From: Polaribacter irgensii 23-P
GTDB lineage: Bacteria > Bacteroidota > Bacteroidia > Flavobacteriales > Flavobacteriaceae
Assembly (NCBI RefSeq): GCF_000153225.1
Contig: NZ_CH724148.1
Coordinates: 1,692,842 to 1,756,841, forward strand
Length of the DNA stretch: 64,000 nt
Direction: 5' to 3'
The notes beneath the pieces are model-generated. The model did not search any database and was not told the DNA's origin. It was given only the letters and a program-made list of their open reading frames with translations. The translations under genes and the position numbers were made by a program. Shown one piece after another: positions 55,048 to 63,976 of the stretch (positions within the stretch are counted from its first letter, which is position 1; every line of letters begins with the position of its first letter).

Positions 55048-55420
55048 GTAGCGCTTTTTTTAAATGCCTATTTTTTCTACATTTAAAATATTTATTATAC
55101 GCTCTTATACAAGCTGATTTTGTTTGCTGTTACCTCTAAATACTTGGGAGAAAAAAGTCAAAAGAGGTGTGTTGTGCCTTTTTTAATTGTTTGTATTTAG
55201 CTTTTTAGAGTCTTTTCAAGTTGCCATGGAAATCACTTTTATGTGAAAGGTGCTGTGCTCAAATTTTTTAATAACTATATGTGAAAATTCAGACAGTTTG
55301 CGCTACTATTGAGCTCCATTCTTAAAACCATACAAGTGAAAAATGATACTTTTAGTAAATGAAATATTACATTTTTTCCCTCTGGGGTGAATTTGTATCT
55401 GTGTGTTTTCGTTTCGTCTT

Positions 55421-55476
<56 letters not shown>

Positions 55477-55510
55477 GTTGACACCTATTGTACCTCAGGT
55501 AATACGTATT

Positions 55511-55542
55511 CCTATAAAGGGCTTTAAAACGCCCTTTATAGG
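55511..55542. terminator. Perfect 12-bp hairpin downstream of the peroxiredoxin gene
   Basis: CCTATAAAGGGC and its exact complement enclose an eight-base loop, 17 bases past the peroxiredoxin stop. No T run follows on the minus strand, so it may stabilise the mRNA 3' end and not terminate alone. Confidence 0.55.
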
Positions 55543-55558
55543 AAATGATGTAACCCTA

Positions 55559-56200
55559 TTAATCCAAGTTTGGTTGTGGAGTCATTCTTAAATAAGGTTT
55601 AACTTCTGTATGTCCTTTTGGAAACATGGCAGGTATTTCTTCATTCGAAACAGCTGGTACAATTACGCAATCGTCACCGTTATTCCAATTAGCAGGTGTT
55701 GCAACTTTATAGTATGCTGTTAATTGCAAAGAATCAATGACTCTCAATAACTCGTCAAAATTTCTACCTGTAGATGCTGGATATGTAATTGTTAATTTCA
55801 CTTTTTTATCCGATCCAATTACGAACACAGATCTAACCGTAAGTTGATTATCTGCATTTGGGTGAATCATGTCATAGAGCATGGCTACTTTTCTGTCCTC
55901 GTCAGCAATGATAGGGAAGTTAACAGTTGTATTCTGTGTTTCGTTAATATCTTTTATCCATTCCTTGTGTGAATCGAGACCATCGACACTTAAGGCAACC
56001 ACTTTAACATTTCTTTTGTCAAACTCAGCCTTATACTTAGCGACCGCTCCTAATTCCGTTGTACAAACAGGAGTGTAATCTGCGGGGTGAGAGAATAAAA
56101 TTGCCCAACGATCTCCTAACCATTCATGAAAATTAATTTCACCTTCTGTGGACTGTGCTGTAAAGTTTGGGGCTATATCTCCTAATCTAATTGTGCTCAT
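55559..56200 (-). CDS. 1-Cys peroxiredoxin (Prx6 type)
   Basis: This is a thiol peroxidase reducing hydrogen peroxide and organic hydroperoxides. The peroxidatic Cys46 is in HPADYTPVCTTELG, with Thr43 and Pro39 of the PxxxT/SxxC motif. Arg in LTVRSVFVIG completes the active site. The long C-terminal dimerisation region (about residues 165-213, WNNGDDCVIVPAVSNEEIPA) is typical of Prx6 proteins, and no resolving Cys is obvious. The length is 213. It is transcribed alone or with msrA downstream. Confidence 0.94.
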   Translation of the reverse strand: MSTIRLGDIAPNFTAQSTEGEINFHEWLGDRWAILFSHPADYTPVCTTELGAVAKYKAEFDKRNVKVVALSVDGLDSHKEWIKDINETQNTTVNFPIIADEDRKVAMLYDMIHPNADNQLTVRSVFVIGSDKKVKLTITYPASTGRNFDELLRVIDSLQLTAYYKVATPANWNNGDDCVIVPAVSNEEIPAMFPKGHTEVKPYLRMTPQPNLD

Positions 56201-56245
56201 ACTAATTAATGGTTTAATTGTTAATAGTTCCTTTATTTAAAATTG

Positions 56246-56374
56246 AACGTACTATTTTCGTACAATATTAGTTGCATTTAATAATTATTAAAGTTAATGA
56301 ATAAATCACACATAGAAAGTATATTTAGATTTTTGTAAAAACTTTAAAACGCGCAATTAATATTATATGCTGTT
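56246..56374 (-). repeat. Diverged copy of the attC-like repeat (K)
   Basis: This is a 129-base copy bounded by AAC and GTT, with ATATTAGTTGC at the left and CGCAATTAATATTATATGC at the right end. The internal hairpin is lost. Confidence 0.5.
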
Positions 56375-56451
56375 GAGATTTCGTCGTCTTTATTGAATTT
56401 TATGCGATTCTGTTTAATTCTACTTTTGGAGTTTCCTGCGTTTAAGTGATC

Positions 56452-56691
56452 TCAAAACAGCAGTGCACTCCGAACCCTTTTTTTAATTTCGTGGCAATGG
56501 TTTATGCTACAATTTGATAACTGCTGTGTGGAAGTTATTTTTGGAGACTTCCTTATTTTATTTCTGGCAGAATTAGAAGTATGTTCTGAAAACACATCGA
56601 TTGTAAGAAATTGATTTACAATGATTAAGTGCTGTTCTTTTGAAAGATTAGAAGGATGTAAGTTTATCCGAGATATTGTTTGAATGCCCAA
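56452..56691 (-). CDS. Doubtful ORF, possibly a remnant of a small exported protein
   Basis: This 79-residue frame has no ATG. It extends upstream as SLFIVGFVWVSTLGIQ, which looks like a signal peptide, before an in-frame stop near 56742. It could be a frameshifted small exported protein. I recognise no family. The rest of 56375-56935 shows no other coding signal. Confidence 0.25.
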   Translation of the reverse strand: MGIQTISRINLHPSNLSKEQHLIIVNQFLTIDVFSEHTSNSARNKIRKSPKITSTQQLSNCSINHCHEIKKRVRSALLF

Positions 56692-56935
56692 AGTAGAAAC
56701 CCAAACAAATCCAACAATGAAGAGCGAAGTTTTTTATATACTGTTGTATTTAGAATTCTCAATTCAGCCATTTTATGGCTCATTACGCAATGAAGTACAA
56801 GGTCTTTGTATTATAAAAGTTCCGTTTTTATGAGGGAGGAATTTCCAAAGAAAAAGCAGCAATGCGCAAAAAAGAGACAAACTTTTAGCTGCACATAACC
56901 CATCTTTAATAAAAAGTTTTGCAGGCTGTACATTT

Positions 56936-57442
56936 TTAATCAATAAACTCCGAGGTTTTTACAGCCGCTACTTTTCCATCTTTAAAGTGTACGCTGAGGG
57001 AGTGAAATTTCCAACCCATTCCATGACCCTCGCTACCCATAGAATAATTCCAGTTTTTGGAAGTGTCCAGACCTACTTCGAAATTTTTTTGAGGCCTTCC
57101 AAGAATTTTAATAATTTTATTTTTGGTTTTTCCGAATAAGAACTTATTTTCAATTAGATTTTTTTTCATGTGATGACGTTCCTTTTTATTTTCAGCCCAT
57201 GCTGTTGAACTAAATTTTAATTCAGGGTGCGATTCATAAAATAGGAAAGAAAAGAAAAATGCAACAAATAAAGAATAAACGATTGGTGTTAAAATGATTG
57301 AAAACGTGAAAGATACGATCATTTTTAACACTCTTTTTTTAATGAATTTATCAACGATCCAATTAATTATTAAATATAATAGGATTAGCAGTGCTAGCTG
57401 AAAATACCAATTCCCAAGAGATATGTTAAAGTATTCAATCAT
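56936..57442 (-). CDS. Hypothetical membrane protein with BamE/SmpA-like C-terminal part
   Basis: This 168-residue protein has two N-terminal membrane helices (about residues 12-30 and 40-68) and a periplasmic or cytoplasmic C-terminal domain. FGKTKNKIIKILGRPQ resembles the start of SmpA/BamE-like domains, where a helix leads into an LGxP turn. SLSVHFKDGKVAAVKTSEF is like the closing beta strands. Homology is uncertain. It has ATG start 57442 and is flanked upstream by a copy of the dispersed repeat, like the array cassettes. Confidence 0.6.
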   Translation of the reverse strand: MIEYFNISLGNWYFQLALLILLYLIINWIVDKFIKKRVLKMIVSFTFSIILTPIVYSLFVAFFFSFLFYESHPELKFSSTAWAENKKERHHMKKNLIENKFLFGKTKNKIIKILGRPQKNFEVGLDTSKNWNYSMGSEGHGMGWKFHSLSVHFKDGKVAAVKTSEFID

Positions 57443-57455
57443 TTTTTTTATCTAT

Positions 57456-57575
57456 AACCTTTTGCGAAAGGTTTGTTGCGCGTTTAAAGCTAATAACCCA
57501 GTGCACAATACACGCACCAAGAAGGCCGTTTTGACATACATCCTTCAGTAAATACGAGCAATTAACTTTGTCAAG
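57456..57575 (-). repeat. Diverged copy of the attC-like repeat (J)
   Basis: GGTTTGTTGCGCGTTTAAAG, CACGCACCAAGAAGGCCGTT and GAGCAATTAACTTTG follow repeats A-F in order and orientation. Boundaries are approximate. Confidence 0.5.
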
Positions 57576-57699
57576 CCTTATGTTCCGTTCTTTTTTATCC
57601 AAAATTAGATTTTTAATATTCACGTATTTTTGCAAATTTTATGATTCTCAATTTTGATACATTTTTTAAGAACAAAATAGTGTTCTTAACTTAGAGATT

Positions 57700-57939
57700 T
57701 TATGCGGTTTGTATTTTCTTTTTTAAATAACGAACATTACATAAGCTCCAAACAAAAATTACTACAAAAACCATTAAAATGCTTTTAAAATTAATTTTTC
57801 CATTTAATAAATACCCAATAATTAAAAACAATATTGGTAAAACAACGGAATTAAAAAGAAGCGCGTAGTATATTTTTAGGAGGTACTTTAATTTTTTTTT
57901 AGATGATTTTTCGTATATTTTTTCTAACATAGTTTTCAT
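57700..57939 (-). CDS. Small two-helix membrane protein, unknown function
   Basis: This 79-residue ORF has a basic N-terminus (MKTMLEKIYEKSSKKKLKYL) and two hydrophobic helices (about residues 22-41 and 48-67), ending in a basic KKKIQ tail. No family is recognised. Codon use is AT-rich like the other accessory genes here. ATG 57939 is preferred to a GTG four codons upstream. It may be real but is only supported by its membrane-protein pattern. Confidence 0.5.
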   Translation of the reverse strand: MKTMLEKIYEKSSKKKLKYLLKIYYALLFNSVVLPILFLIIGYLLNGKINFKSILMVFVVIFVWSLCNVRYLKKKIQTA

Positions 57940-58150
57940 TTTTACTTTCACAAACTATTTCCCAAAAGGTTTCCGTCATGGATCTTACACGAATTAAAGT
58001 AAGGAGCACTCGACGAAGTATTTGGCCAATTTTTTTTCTGTTTTATCTTTTTTATTCAGATCACTATATCAAAAAGATGTAGCGGTTTTGATTTGAGTCT
58101 TTAAGTAAACCATCAAAAGCCACATTCATTATAGTGTCTGTTGTTGTCAT

Positions 58151-58966
58151 TTATTTATGTCCAAAATGGTTGACAGGACCATTTCCTTTGCCTAAAATTT
58201 TATTTTCCCCTTGGGTTATTGCTTGATTTATATAATGGCAACCTTTTTTTACTGCATCTTCTAAAGAATGTCCTAAACTTAAAAAAGCAGCGATACTTGA
58301 TGACAAGCTACAACCTGTACCGTGCGTATTTTTAGTAGCTATCCAAGGATTTTTTATTGTTATTATTTCATCGTGCTGATGCACGTATAGGATGTCGGTA
58401 ATTTCGTTTTTGTGCGCGCCTAGATGTCCTCCTTTTAACAAAACAGCGGTTTGGTACCGTTGCCCAATTTCTCTTGCTGATTTTTTTAGGTTCTTTAATG
58501 TTATTGGATGCCCAATGAACGTCTCTGCTTCAGGAATGTTTGGCGTAATTAAACAAGCTTTGGGCAGAAACTCTTTTAAAGAAGAAATAGCATCATTTAC
58601 GATAAGATTATCTCCAGAAGTAGCCACCATTACAGGGTCTAGTACAATATTACTGATGTTGTAGTGCGCCAATTTATTAGCAACAGCTGCAATCACTTCA
58701 GAGGAATGCAACATTCCTATTTTTACGGCACTAAATGCGATATCGCTCAATACAGCATCCAATTGTTTTTCTAGGTGCGCAATAGGGATTGGATGTATAT
58801 CAAATATTCCTTGCGTGTTTTGTGCTGTGGTTGCCGTAATTACAGAGGCAGCGAAAGCACCACAGGCACTAATACTTTTTATATCTGCTTGAATCCCTGC
58901 GCAACCCCCAGAATCACTTCCAGCAATGGTTAATACGGCGCTATAGTGCGTTTTTAAATTTTCCAT
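58151..58966 (-). CDS. thiD: Hydroxymethylpyrimidine/phosphomethylpyrimidine kinase
   Basis: ThiD phosphorylates HMP twice to HMP-pyrophosphate, the pyrimidine half of thiamine. The ribokinase-fold motifs are intact: TIAGSDSGGCAGIQADIKSI (residues about 14-33), LDPVMVATSG, and the anion hole/catalytic Asp region NTHGTGCSLSSSIAAFL. VLLKGGHLG is the ATP-site strand. The length of 271 is normal. It is the last gene of the thiamine salvage operon, overlapping tenA by 13 bases. Confidence 0.95.
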   Translation of the reverse strand: MENLKTHYSAVLTIAGSDSGGCAGIQADIKSISACGAFAASVITATTAQNTQGIFDIHPIPIAHLEKQLDAVLSDIAFSAVKIGMLHSSEVIAAVANKLAHYNISNIVLDPVMVATSGDNLIVNDAISSLKEFLPKACLITPNIPEAETFIGHPITLKNLKKSAREIGQRYQTAVLLKGGHLGAHKNEITDILYVHQHDEIITIKNPWIATKNTHGTGCSLSSSIAAFLSLGHSLEDAVKKGCHYINQAITQGENKILGKGNGPVNHFGHK

Positions 58967-59607
58967 GTTTCTTTGTTATATGCACTATCCCAGAACAGCC
59001 ATTCTAATTTTGATGTTTTTATAAAAGCGATATCCATTTTCTGCAATACTTCCTTTGGGGCTTTTTCAGCATACCTATTTGTAATTTCTATTGCACTGTT
59101 TACAGCATTTGCGAAGTCTTCACTTGCATACGTCTGTATCCAGTTTTGGTATGGGTTGTTGTCTTTGTTTGTTTGATTGGCCAGTATATAATCGCCTATT
59201 TCTTTATAGATGGTAAAACAAGGCAATATCACGGCCAATCCTTCTTCCAGACTATGATTGTTTACAATACGCGACATGTAACTGGTATAGAGTTCGCAAC
59301 TTGGCGAAGGCTCCGTATTGAAATTTTCTTTGTCAAGAAAAATTTGATGCAATTCATCTTCAACATCAATAATCCCTGAAGCCGCATCTAGAAAAAATCG
59401 AGTATCTTTCGCTGCAGCGCATTTAATACTTAGCATCGCTAGTGTTTTTTTGTATTCTGACAGGTACAAAGAGTCTTGATTGACATAAAATTGAAATACT
59501 TCTTTAGAGAGGGTTCCATCCATTAATTTAATGATGAAAGGATGTTCTTTTATTTTTTCAAGTATCGGCGCTGTTTCTATTGTTACTGTATGAAACCAGT
59601 TTGACAT
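58954..59607 (-). CDS. tenA: TenA aminopyrimidine aminohydrolase / thiaminase II
   Basis: TenA hydrolyses aminomethyl-HMP from degraded thiamine to HMP, which ThiD then phosphorylates. This all-helical 217-residue protein has the catalytic Cys130 in AVILPCFTIYKEIG and the substrate-binding Asp near residue 45 (YVNQDSLYLSEY). ANQTNKDNNPYQNWIQTYAS and WLFWDSAYNKETW are conserved C-terminal motifs. It overlaps thiE by 25 bases and thiD by 13. Its presence indicates salvage of thiamine breakdown products. Confidence 0.93.
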   Translation of the reverse strand: MSNWFHTVTIETAPILEKIKEHPFIIKLMDGTLSKEVFQFYVNQDSLYLSEYKKTLAMLSIKCAAAKDTRFFLDAASGIIDVEDELHQIFLDKENFNTEPSPSCELYTSYMSRIVNNHSLEEGLAVILPCFTIYKEIGDYILANQTNKDNNPYQNWIQTYASEDFANAVNSAIEITNRYAEKAPKEVLQKMDIAFIKTSKLEWLFWDSAYNKETWKI

Positions 59608-60227
59608 ATTATTTCTTTTAAATTTTTAGTTTCTTTTTCAGGATATTGGGCTTTAGAAATAGCAGATATTATGGCCACCCCATTCGCCCCATTTTTTATA
59701 ATTTCTGCAACATTATTTTGATGTATACCTCCGATACAGATGATCGGTTTCGAAAACAATGGTCGAATCATTTGAAGTCCTTCAATCCCTAAAGAAGGAG
59801 CTAAATCTGATGTTTTAGTAACCGTGTTAAATATAGGAGAGATGCCGATATAATCTACTTTCAAATTCTCGGCCTCAATTGCTTGTTCGGTGTTACTTAC
59901 CGACAGTCCTATTATTTTGTTAGGACCCAACAATTCTCTAGCTTTACGATACGGCATATCTGTTTGTCCAAGATGCACGCCGTCTGCGTCTACAGCGAGG
60001 GCAATGTCTATGCGATCATTGATAATGAACGGAACCCGATACGCATGGCACAGTGTTTTCGCTTTTAATGAACGGTTGTAAAAAGAAATTGTTTTGCAAG
60101 ATTTTTCTCTAAGCTGAATAATAGACGCTCCCCCTTTTAGCGTATCTTCCAGAATCTTAAAAAATGCAGTATCGTCTGTAATGCCATCGTCGGTAACGTA
60201 CATCAAAGCGTATGTTGTGTTATACAT
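59583..60227 (-). CDS. thiE: Thiamine-phosphate synthase
   Basis: ThiE joins HMP-PP and thiazole phosphate into thiamine phosphate. The TIM-barrel motifs are present: GGASIIQLREKSCKT (residues about 31-45), FIINDRIDIALAVDADGVHL with GQTDMP, IGLSVSNTEQA, DYIGISPIF and the phosphate-binding IICIGGI with GANGVAIISAI. The length of 214 is standard. It overlaps thiM by eight bases and tenA by 25, so all four genes are translationally linked. Confidence 0.95.
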   Translation of the reverse strand: MYNTTYALMYVTDDGITDDTAFFKILEDTLKGGASIIQLREKSCKTISFYNRSLKAKTLCHAYRVPFIINDRIDIALAVDADGVHLGQTDMPYRKARELLGPNKIIGLSVSNTEQAIEAENLKVDYIGISPIFNTVTKTSDLAPSLGIEGLQMIRPLFSKPIICIGGIHQNNVAEIIKNGANGVAIISAISKAQYPEKETKNLKEIICQTGFIQ

Positions 60228-61011
60228 TTAATTTAATTTTATCCTTCAGGATATCGTCAGTTAATAAATACAAGCTATCTAAAAAATGAACTTGGAAACT
60301 ACCAGGACCTTTTGAGAGTTCGGCAGCCATATCTCCAGCAATTCCCATAATTGCCATCGCAGCTGTACAGGCCAAATGAACATCAGGTTCAATCGCAATA
60401 CAAGCGCCAATAATAGCCGTTGCAGAGCAGCCCATTCCTGTTACTTTTGACATTAAAGTGCTTCCGTTAGAGATGGTATTCACCCTGTCTCCAGTAATAA
60501 TGTAATCTACCTGACCACTGACAACCACCGTATTGTTTAGTTTCTTTGATAATTCAATAGCTCCTGAAACAGCATCTGCAGCCAGCATTGTGCTATCCAC
60601 ACCTTTTGAACTGCTTGCTTGCTGCGCCAATACCATAATTTCTGAAGCATTTCCTCTGATTACATCTGGAATAGCGGCTGCTATAATTTTTAAAGCAGTT
60701 GCTGTTCTGTATTTTGATGCGCCTACACCCACAGGATCAAAAACAAAAGGAGTTGCCGTCTCTTTTGCTTTTTTTGTAGCGAATAGCATGCTGTCTACCC
60801 ATTTTTCACTCAATGTGCCCATGTTAATTACCAAAGAAGAAGAAATGGTAACAATGTCTTCAGTCTCTTCTATGGCATGTGCCATGACAGGTGAAGCGCC
60901 TATCGCTAGCAAAGCATTTGCTGTAGAATTCATAACCACGTAATTGGTGATGTTTTGTACAAGTGGGCTTTTAATCCTAATATTATTTACTATTTTCTCT
61001 AAGTGGTTCAT
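60220..61011 (-). CDS. thiM: Hydroxyethylthiazole kinase
   Basis: ThiM phosphorylates the salvaged thiazole alcohol for ThiE. NITNYVVMNSTANALLAIGA with SPVM near the N-terminus, FDPVGVGASKYRT (ATP and thiazole contact), GNASEIMVLA and TGMGCSATAIIGA with the catalytic Cys are all family motifs. The length of 263 is normal. It is the first gene of the operon. No TPP riboswitch signature is seen upstream; a copy of the dispersed repeat occupies that position. Confidence 0.95.
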   Translation of the reverse strand: MNHLEKIVNNIRIKSPLVQNITNYVVMNSTANALLAIGASPVMAHAIEETEDIVTISSSLVINMGTLSEKWVDSMLFATKKAKETATPFVFDPVGVGASKYRTATALKIIAAAIPDVIRGNASEIMVLAQQASSSKGVDSTMLAADAVSGAIELSKKLNNTVVVSGQVDYIITGDRVNTISNGSTLMSKVTGMGCSATAIIGACIAIEPDVHLACTAAMAIMGIAGDMAAELSKGPGSFQVHFLDSLYLLTDDILKDKIKLNV

Positions 61012-61039
61012 CTTTCTTGTAATTAGTCTCTTTGGCTTC

Positions 61040-61160
61040 GCACAAAGTTAGTTGTGTGTTTTAAACCACTAATTTACTAAATAAAAGACGTACCAAGAAG
61101 GTCTATTAGGGCTTTTGTACATCTGCTAAAAGCTAGGAATTTATAAGATACCCCGGTGTA
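61040..61160 (-). repeat. Diverged copy of the attC-like repeat (H)
   Basis: GTTGTGTGTTTTAAACCACT, AATTTACTAAATAAAAGACG and TACCAAGAAGGTC match repeats E and F closely at one half; the other half is diverged. The remaining 61161-61382 shows nothing recognisable. Confidence 0.6.
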
Positions 61161-61382
61161 CCTCGTGTTTTCTTAAAAATAATGTTCGGCGTTGTTAAAT
61201 TCACGAGAAATATAAATTCACATTTGAATTTCATTTTCTGTAACCGTGCTTTTTGTAACACGTACTTACTTTATTTTAATGAAATTATTACATGCTTTAC
61301 TTTAAAGCGATTTCTGGTGCTGTGCTGTTTATTGTTTAATTTGCACTGGTCATTATCGGTGTTTTAAGTAGTGTATTTTTAG

Positions 61383-62105
61383 TTAAAATGTTCCTGCATG
61401 CATGGGTACCTCCATTAATAATACTCTTGCATTTTCTGAAGCTTTTAGCTTGAAAGATGCTATATCCCAAATTCCGTACCCATCTCGCGGTGTTAATTTT
61501 TCATTGTTTATTTCAACTTCGCCTTCGAGTACAAAAGCATATACACCGTTGCCCTCTTTTTTTATTTTGTATTCGTCAGAAGTCCCCTTGGTGAATTTGC
61601 CAATATGAAACCAAGCATCTTGATTTAACCAGACGCCTTGTTCTTCTTTGTTAGGAGAAAGTACTTGATAAAATTCGTTGTCTTTTTCTATATCTTTTAT
61701 AGATATTTGGTCATATCTCGGAACGGTATTTTTCGTTTTAGGAAAAACCCAAATTTGAAGAAATTCTACTTTTTTGTCTTTGTTTTTGTTGTATTCTGAA
61801 TGCGTTACACCAGTTCCAGCGCTTAATATTTGCACATCTCCCTCTTTGATTACCGTTATATTTCCGATACTATCTTTGTGCTCCAAATCTCCTTTCAGCG
61901 GAATAGAAATAATCTCCATATTTTTGTGTGGGTGCGTTCCAAAACCCATTCCTTTTTGCACGATATCGTCATTTAAGACTCTTAGTACACCAAAATTCAT
62001 TCGTTCTGGGTTGTGGTAATTTGCAAAACTAAAAGTGTGGTTTGAGTTTAACCAACCGTGATTTGCTTCTCCTCTTGTTTTTGCTCTGTGAATTACTGTG
62101 TTCAT
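61383..62105 (-). CDS. Pirin-family bicupin protein
   Basis: This is a cupin metalloprotein of 240 residues. The N-terminal cupin holds the metal ligands in FGTHPHKNMEIISIPLKGDL (His-x-His and Glu). GWLNSNHTFSFANYHNPERM just before it is the family signature, and LSAGTGVTHSEYN supplies a further His and Glu. The C-terminal cupin (about 150-240) lacks ligands. Bacterial pirins such as YhhW can act as quercetin dioxygenases; the role here is unknown. A (GAA)9 tract lies 37 bases upstream of its ATG. Confidence 0.9.
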   Translation of the reverse strand: MNTVIHRAKTRGEANHGWLNSNHTFSFANYHNPERMNFGVLRVLNDDIVQKGMGFGTHPHKNMEIISIPLKGDLEHKDSIGNITVIKEGDVQILSAGTGVTHSEYNKNKDKKVEFLQIWVFPKTKNTVPRYDQISIKDIEKDNEFYQVLSPNKEEQGVWLNQDAWFHIGKFTKGTSDEYKIKKEGNGVYAFVLEGEVEINNEKLTPRDGYGIWDIASFKLKASENARVLLMEVPMHAGTF

Positions 62106-62141
62106 TGTCTTTAATTTTTTAGTGTTTACCTGATTATCTCT

Positions 62142-62168
62142 TTCTTCTTCTTCTTCTTCTTCTTCTTC
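62142..62168. repeat. Trinucleotide tract (TTC)9, GAA on the pirin-coding strand
   Basis: Nine perfect TTC units lie 37-63 bases upstream of the pirin ATG, directly after the stop of a 44-codon ORF. Length changes could alter leader or promoter spacing. Confidence 0.95.
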
Positions 62169-62173
62169 CCGTA

Positions 62174-62308
62174 TTAAAGAAATGTAGGTAGATTTTGTTG
62201 TTTTGTTATTTTTACCGAGAGAATTTTTGATGCAATAGCACTAGCAGGGCCTGTTGCAATTTCGTTTTTAATAAATTCTTTGGCCTTCATTTGTCTGCTA
62301 TCAATCAT
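62174..62308 (-). CDS. Possible small ORF upstream of pirin
   Basis: This 44-codon ATG ORF begins MIDSRQMKAKEFIKNEIATG and has a mixed, plausible amino acid composition. It ends just before the GAA tract and is on the same strand as pirin. No family is recognised; it may be a truncated gene. AraC ends 72 bases further upstream. Confidence 0.35.
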   Translation of the reverse strand: MIDSRQMKAKEFIKNEIATGPASAIASKILSVKITKQQNLPTFL

Positions 62309-62379
62309 ACTGCAAAGATGGTGTAGTTTTGAAGGCTGTGAAATATAAAAAAATGACGGATACTTATGAAAATCCGATA

Positions 62380-63255
62380 TTAGGATTTATTTTCTCTCTT
62401 TTTAAAACTTGAAGGAGACAATTGAGTGTGTTTTTTGAAAAAAGCACTAAAGTTCGCAGGTGCATTAAAACCCAATTCATACCCAATTTCCTTATTGGAT
62501 AACTCGGTAAAATAAAGCAATCGTTTGGCTTCTGTAATTATTCTTGATTGAATGTATTGTTTTGCAGTTTGGCCTATTTTATTTTTTACCGTTCGGGTGA
62601 GGTGATCCGTTGTTATGTGAATGACATTTGCGTAAAAAGAAGTAGCATGCTCTTTTTTAAAATGTGCATCTACAGATTCTTTAAATTTTCTAATCAGGTG
62701 ATCTCCTGAAGAATCAATTTCCGTTTCTATTGGATTAATTGAGCAAATATTGTTGCATTCTATAAGCAGTAGTTTTAAATATGCTCCAATGCTTAAGTCT
62801 TTCATTTGAGCGTTGCTTGTAGCATATGTAAAAACTTGATTTGTGAAATTCTCTATGAGTTTAAATTGTTTCTTATTTGTGAGTAAAGGAGGTGTTTGTC
62901 CATAACTTTGAAAAAGATTAAGACTACTAATAAAGGCAAGGGGAATAGAGTTCTCAATCAAAAATTGGTTGGAGAATGTCATTGCATATCCCTTGGGTTT
63001 TTCAGTCTCTATTATTTGATGTACTTGCCCCGGAGCAATAAAAAACAGTTGCTTTTCGGATAGTTCGTATGAATTGAAATCTATTATATGAGATCCTTTT
63101 GCCTGTTTAATGATAAGCACAGTATAATAATTATGGCGGTGTGGCACGTCAGATTGCCCATTTCGTTTGACATAAATATCCTCCATTTTCGACATTCCAA
63201 AATGGACCATCTCTTTTTCGGAGTGTATCTTATTATATGTTTTTACGAAGTTCAT
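62380..63255 (-). CDS. AraC-family transcriptional regulator
   Basis: The N-terminal cupin-like sensor domain (about residues 15-120; PHRHNYYTVLIIKQ, FFIAPGQVHQI) is followed by a C-terminal AraC double helix-turn-helix (about 190-288). TTDHLTRTVKNKIGQTAKQY is the first recognition region and SNKEIGYELGFNAPANFSAF the second, matching the AraC signature. The length is 291. It precedes pirin on the same strand, about 275 bases away, and may control it (inference). Confidence 0.9.
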   Translation of the reverse strand: MNFVKTYNKIHSEKEMVHFGMSKMEDIYVKRNGQSDVPHRHNYYTVLIIKQAKGSHIIDFNSYELSEKQLFFIAPGQVHQIIETEKPKGYAMTFSNQFLIENSIPLAFISSLNLFQSYGQTPPLLTNKKQFKLIENFTNQVFTYATSNAQMKDLSIGAYLKLLLIECNNICSINPIETEIDSSGDHLIRKFKESVDAHFKKEHATSFYANVIHITTDHLTRTVKNKIGQTAKQYIQSRIITEAKRLLYFTELSNKEIGYELGFNAPANFSAFFKKHTQLSPSSFKKRENKS

Positions 63256-63267
63256 ATGAAGTACTTA

Positions 63268-63390
63268 CAATGTGCTTGAGTGTGATTTATTGTGTGTTTA
63301 AGCACCTAATTTACTAAATAAAATACAAACAGAGAAAGACTGTTTGGACTATTGTAGCTGGACTAGAATAAGTCCTTTCATCTGCACGTT
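63268..63390 (-). repeat. Diverged copy of the attC-like repeat (I)
   Basis: This is a 123-base copy: TTATTGTGTGTTTAAGCACC, TAATTTACTAAATAAAATAC, GAAAGACTGTTTGGACT, and CTGCACGTT at the end. It lies between sigZ and the AraC gene. Confidence 0.6.
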
Positions 63391-63406
63391 ACTGGCAGAT
63401 GTATTT

Positions 63407-63934
63407 TTATTCTTTGCTACATATTGAACAATTTGAATCTCCTATTAACTTGCCATTTTCATCAAATTCATATTTACAACATTCGTTGAACTTTTTCTTT
63501 AAAATATCTTTGGCCCTTTTAATTCTTGCTTTTACGTTTTCAAGACTTATTTCTAATTCCTTTGCGACTTCTTTTTGTCTGCGACCTTTAATATAAATTA
63601 GTTCAATTACGAGCCTGTAAATTTCGGGCAAATCACTAATGAATTTGTCAAAGCAACATATATCCTCATACTTTTGAAAAGGAACTTCTCTAACTGTATC
63701 TACTTTTTCCACATACATAGATTCTTTTCTAAAGTGATTAAATATTTCATTACGCGCAATTTGAAAAATCCACGCTCTCGTTTTTTCTTCTTTTTTGAGG
63801 CTGGATACATTTTCATGAATTTTTAAAAATGTATTTTGAAAAATATCGTTTGCAACGTCTTTATTTTTTACTTTTTTAAGAATGAAGAAATATAGTTCAT
63901 TATTAAATTTGCTCCATATTTTTTGTGTTTCCAT
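63407..63934 (-). CDS. sigZ: ECF sigma factor, SigZ-like
   Basis: This is a sigma-70 family factor of 175 residues with only regions 2 and 4. Region 2 is at about residues 10-75 (NDIFQNTFLKIHENVSSLKK, ARAWIFQIARNEIFNHFRKE) and region 4 at about 100-155 (LPEIYRLVIELIYIKGRRQK, ELEISLENVKARIKRAKDIL). A C-terminal Cys-rich tail (ECCKYE and NCSICSKE) is typical of SigZ-type factors and may bind zinc. No anti-sigma gene is visible downstream; the upstream neighbour lies beyond the window. Confidence 0.88.
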   Translation of the reverse strand: METQKIWSKFNNELYFFILKKVKNKDVANDIFQNTFLKIHENVSSLKKEEKTRAWIFQIARNEIFNHFRKESMYVEKVDTVREVPFQKYEDICCFDKFISDLPEIYRLVIELIYIKGRRQKEVAKELEISLENVKARIKRAKDILKKKFNECCKYEFDENGKLIGDSNCSICSKE

Positions 63935-63949
63935 ATTCGAAAATAAATA

Positions 63950-63976
63950 AAAGGCTCGTTGTTAAACGAACCTTTA
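63950..63976 (-). terminator. Terminator hairpin at the window end
   Basis: AAAGGCTCGTT and AACGAACCTTT form a stem with one mismatch around a GTTA loop, followed on the minus strand by a T-rich run. It probably ends a leftward gene lying just outside the window. Confidence 0.6.

Noticed and set aside
61012..61200. TPP riboswitch before thiM
   Set aside because: No conserved THI-box core or matching helices were found; the interval is mostly the dispersed repeat.
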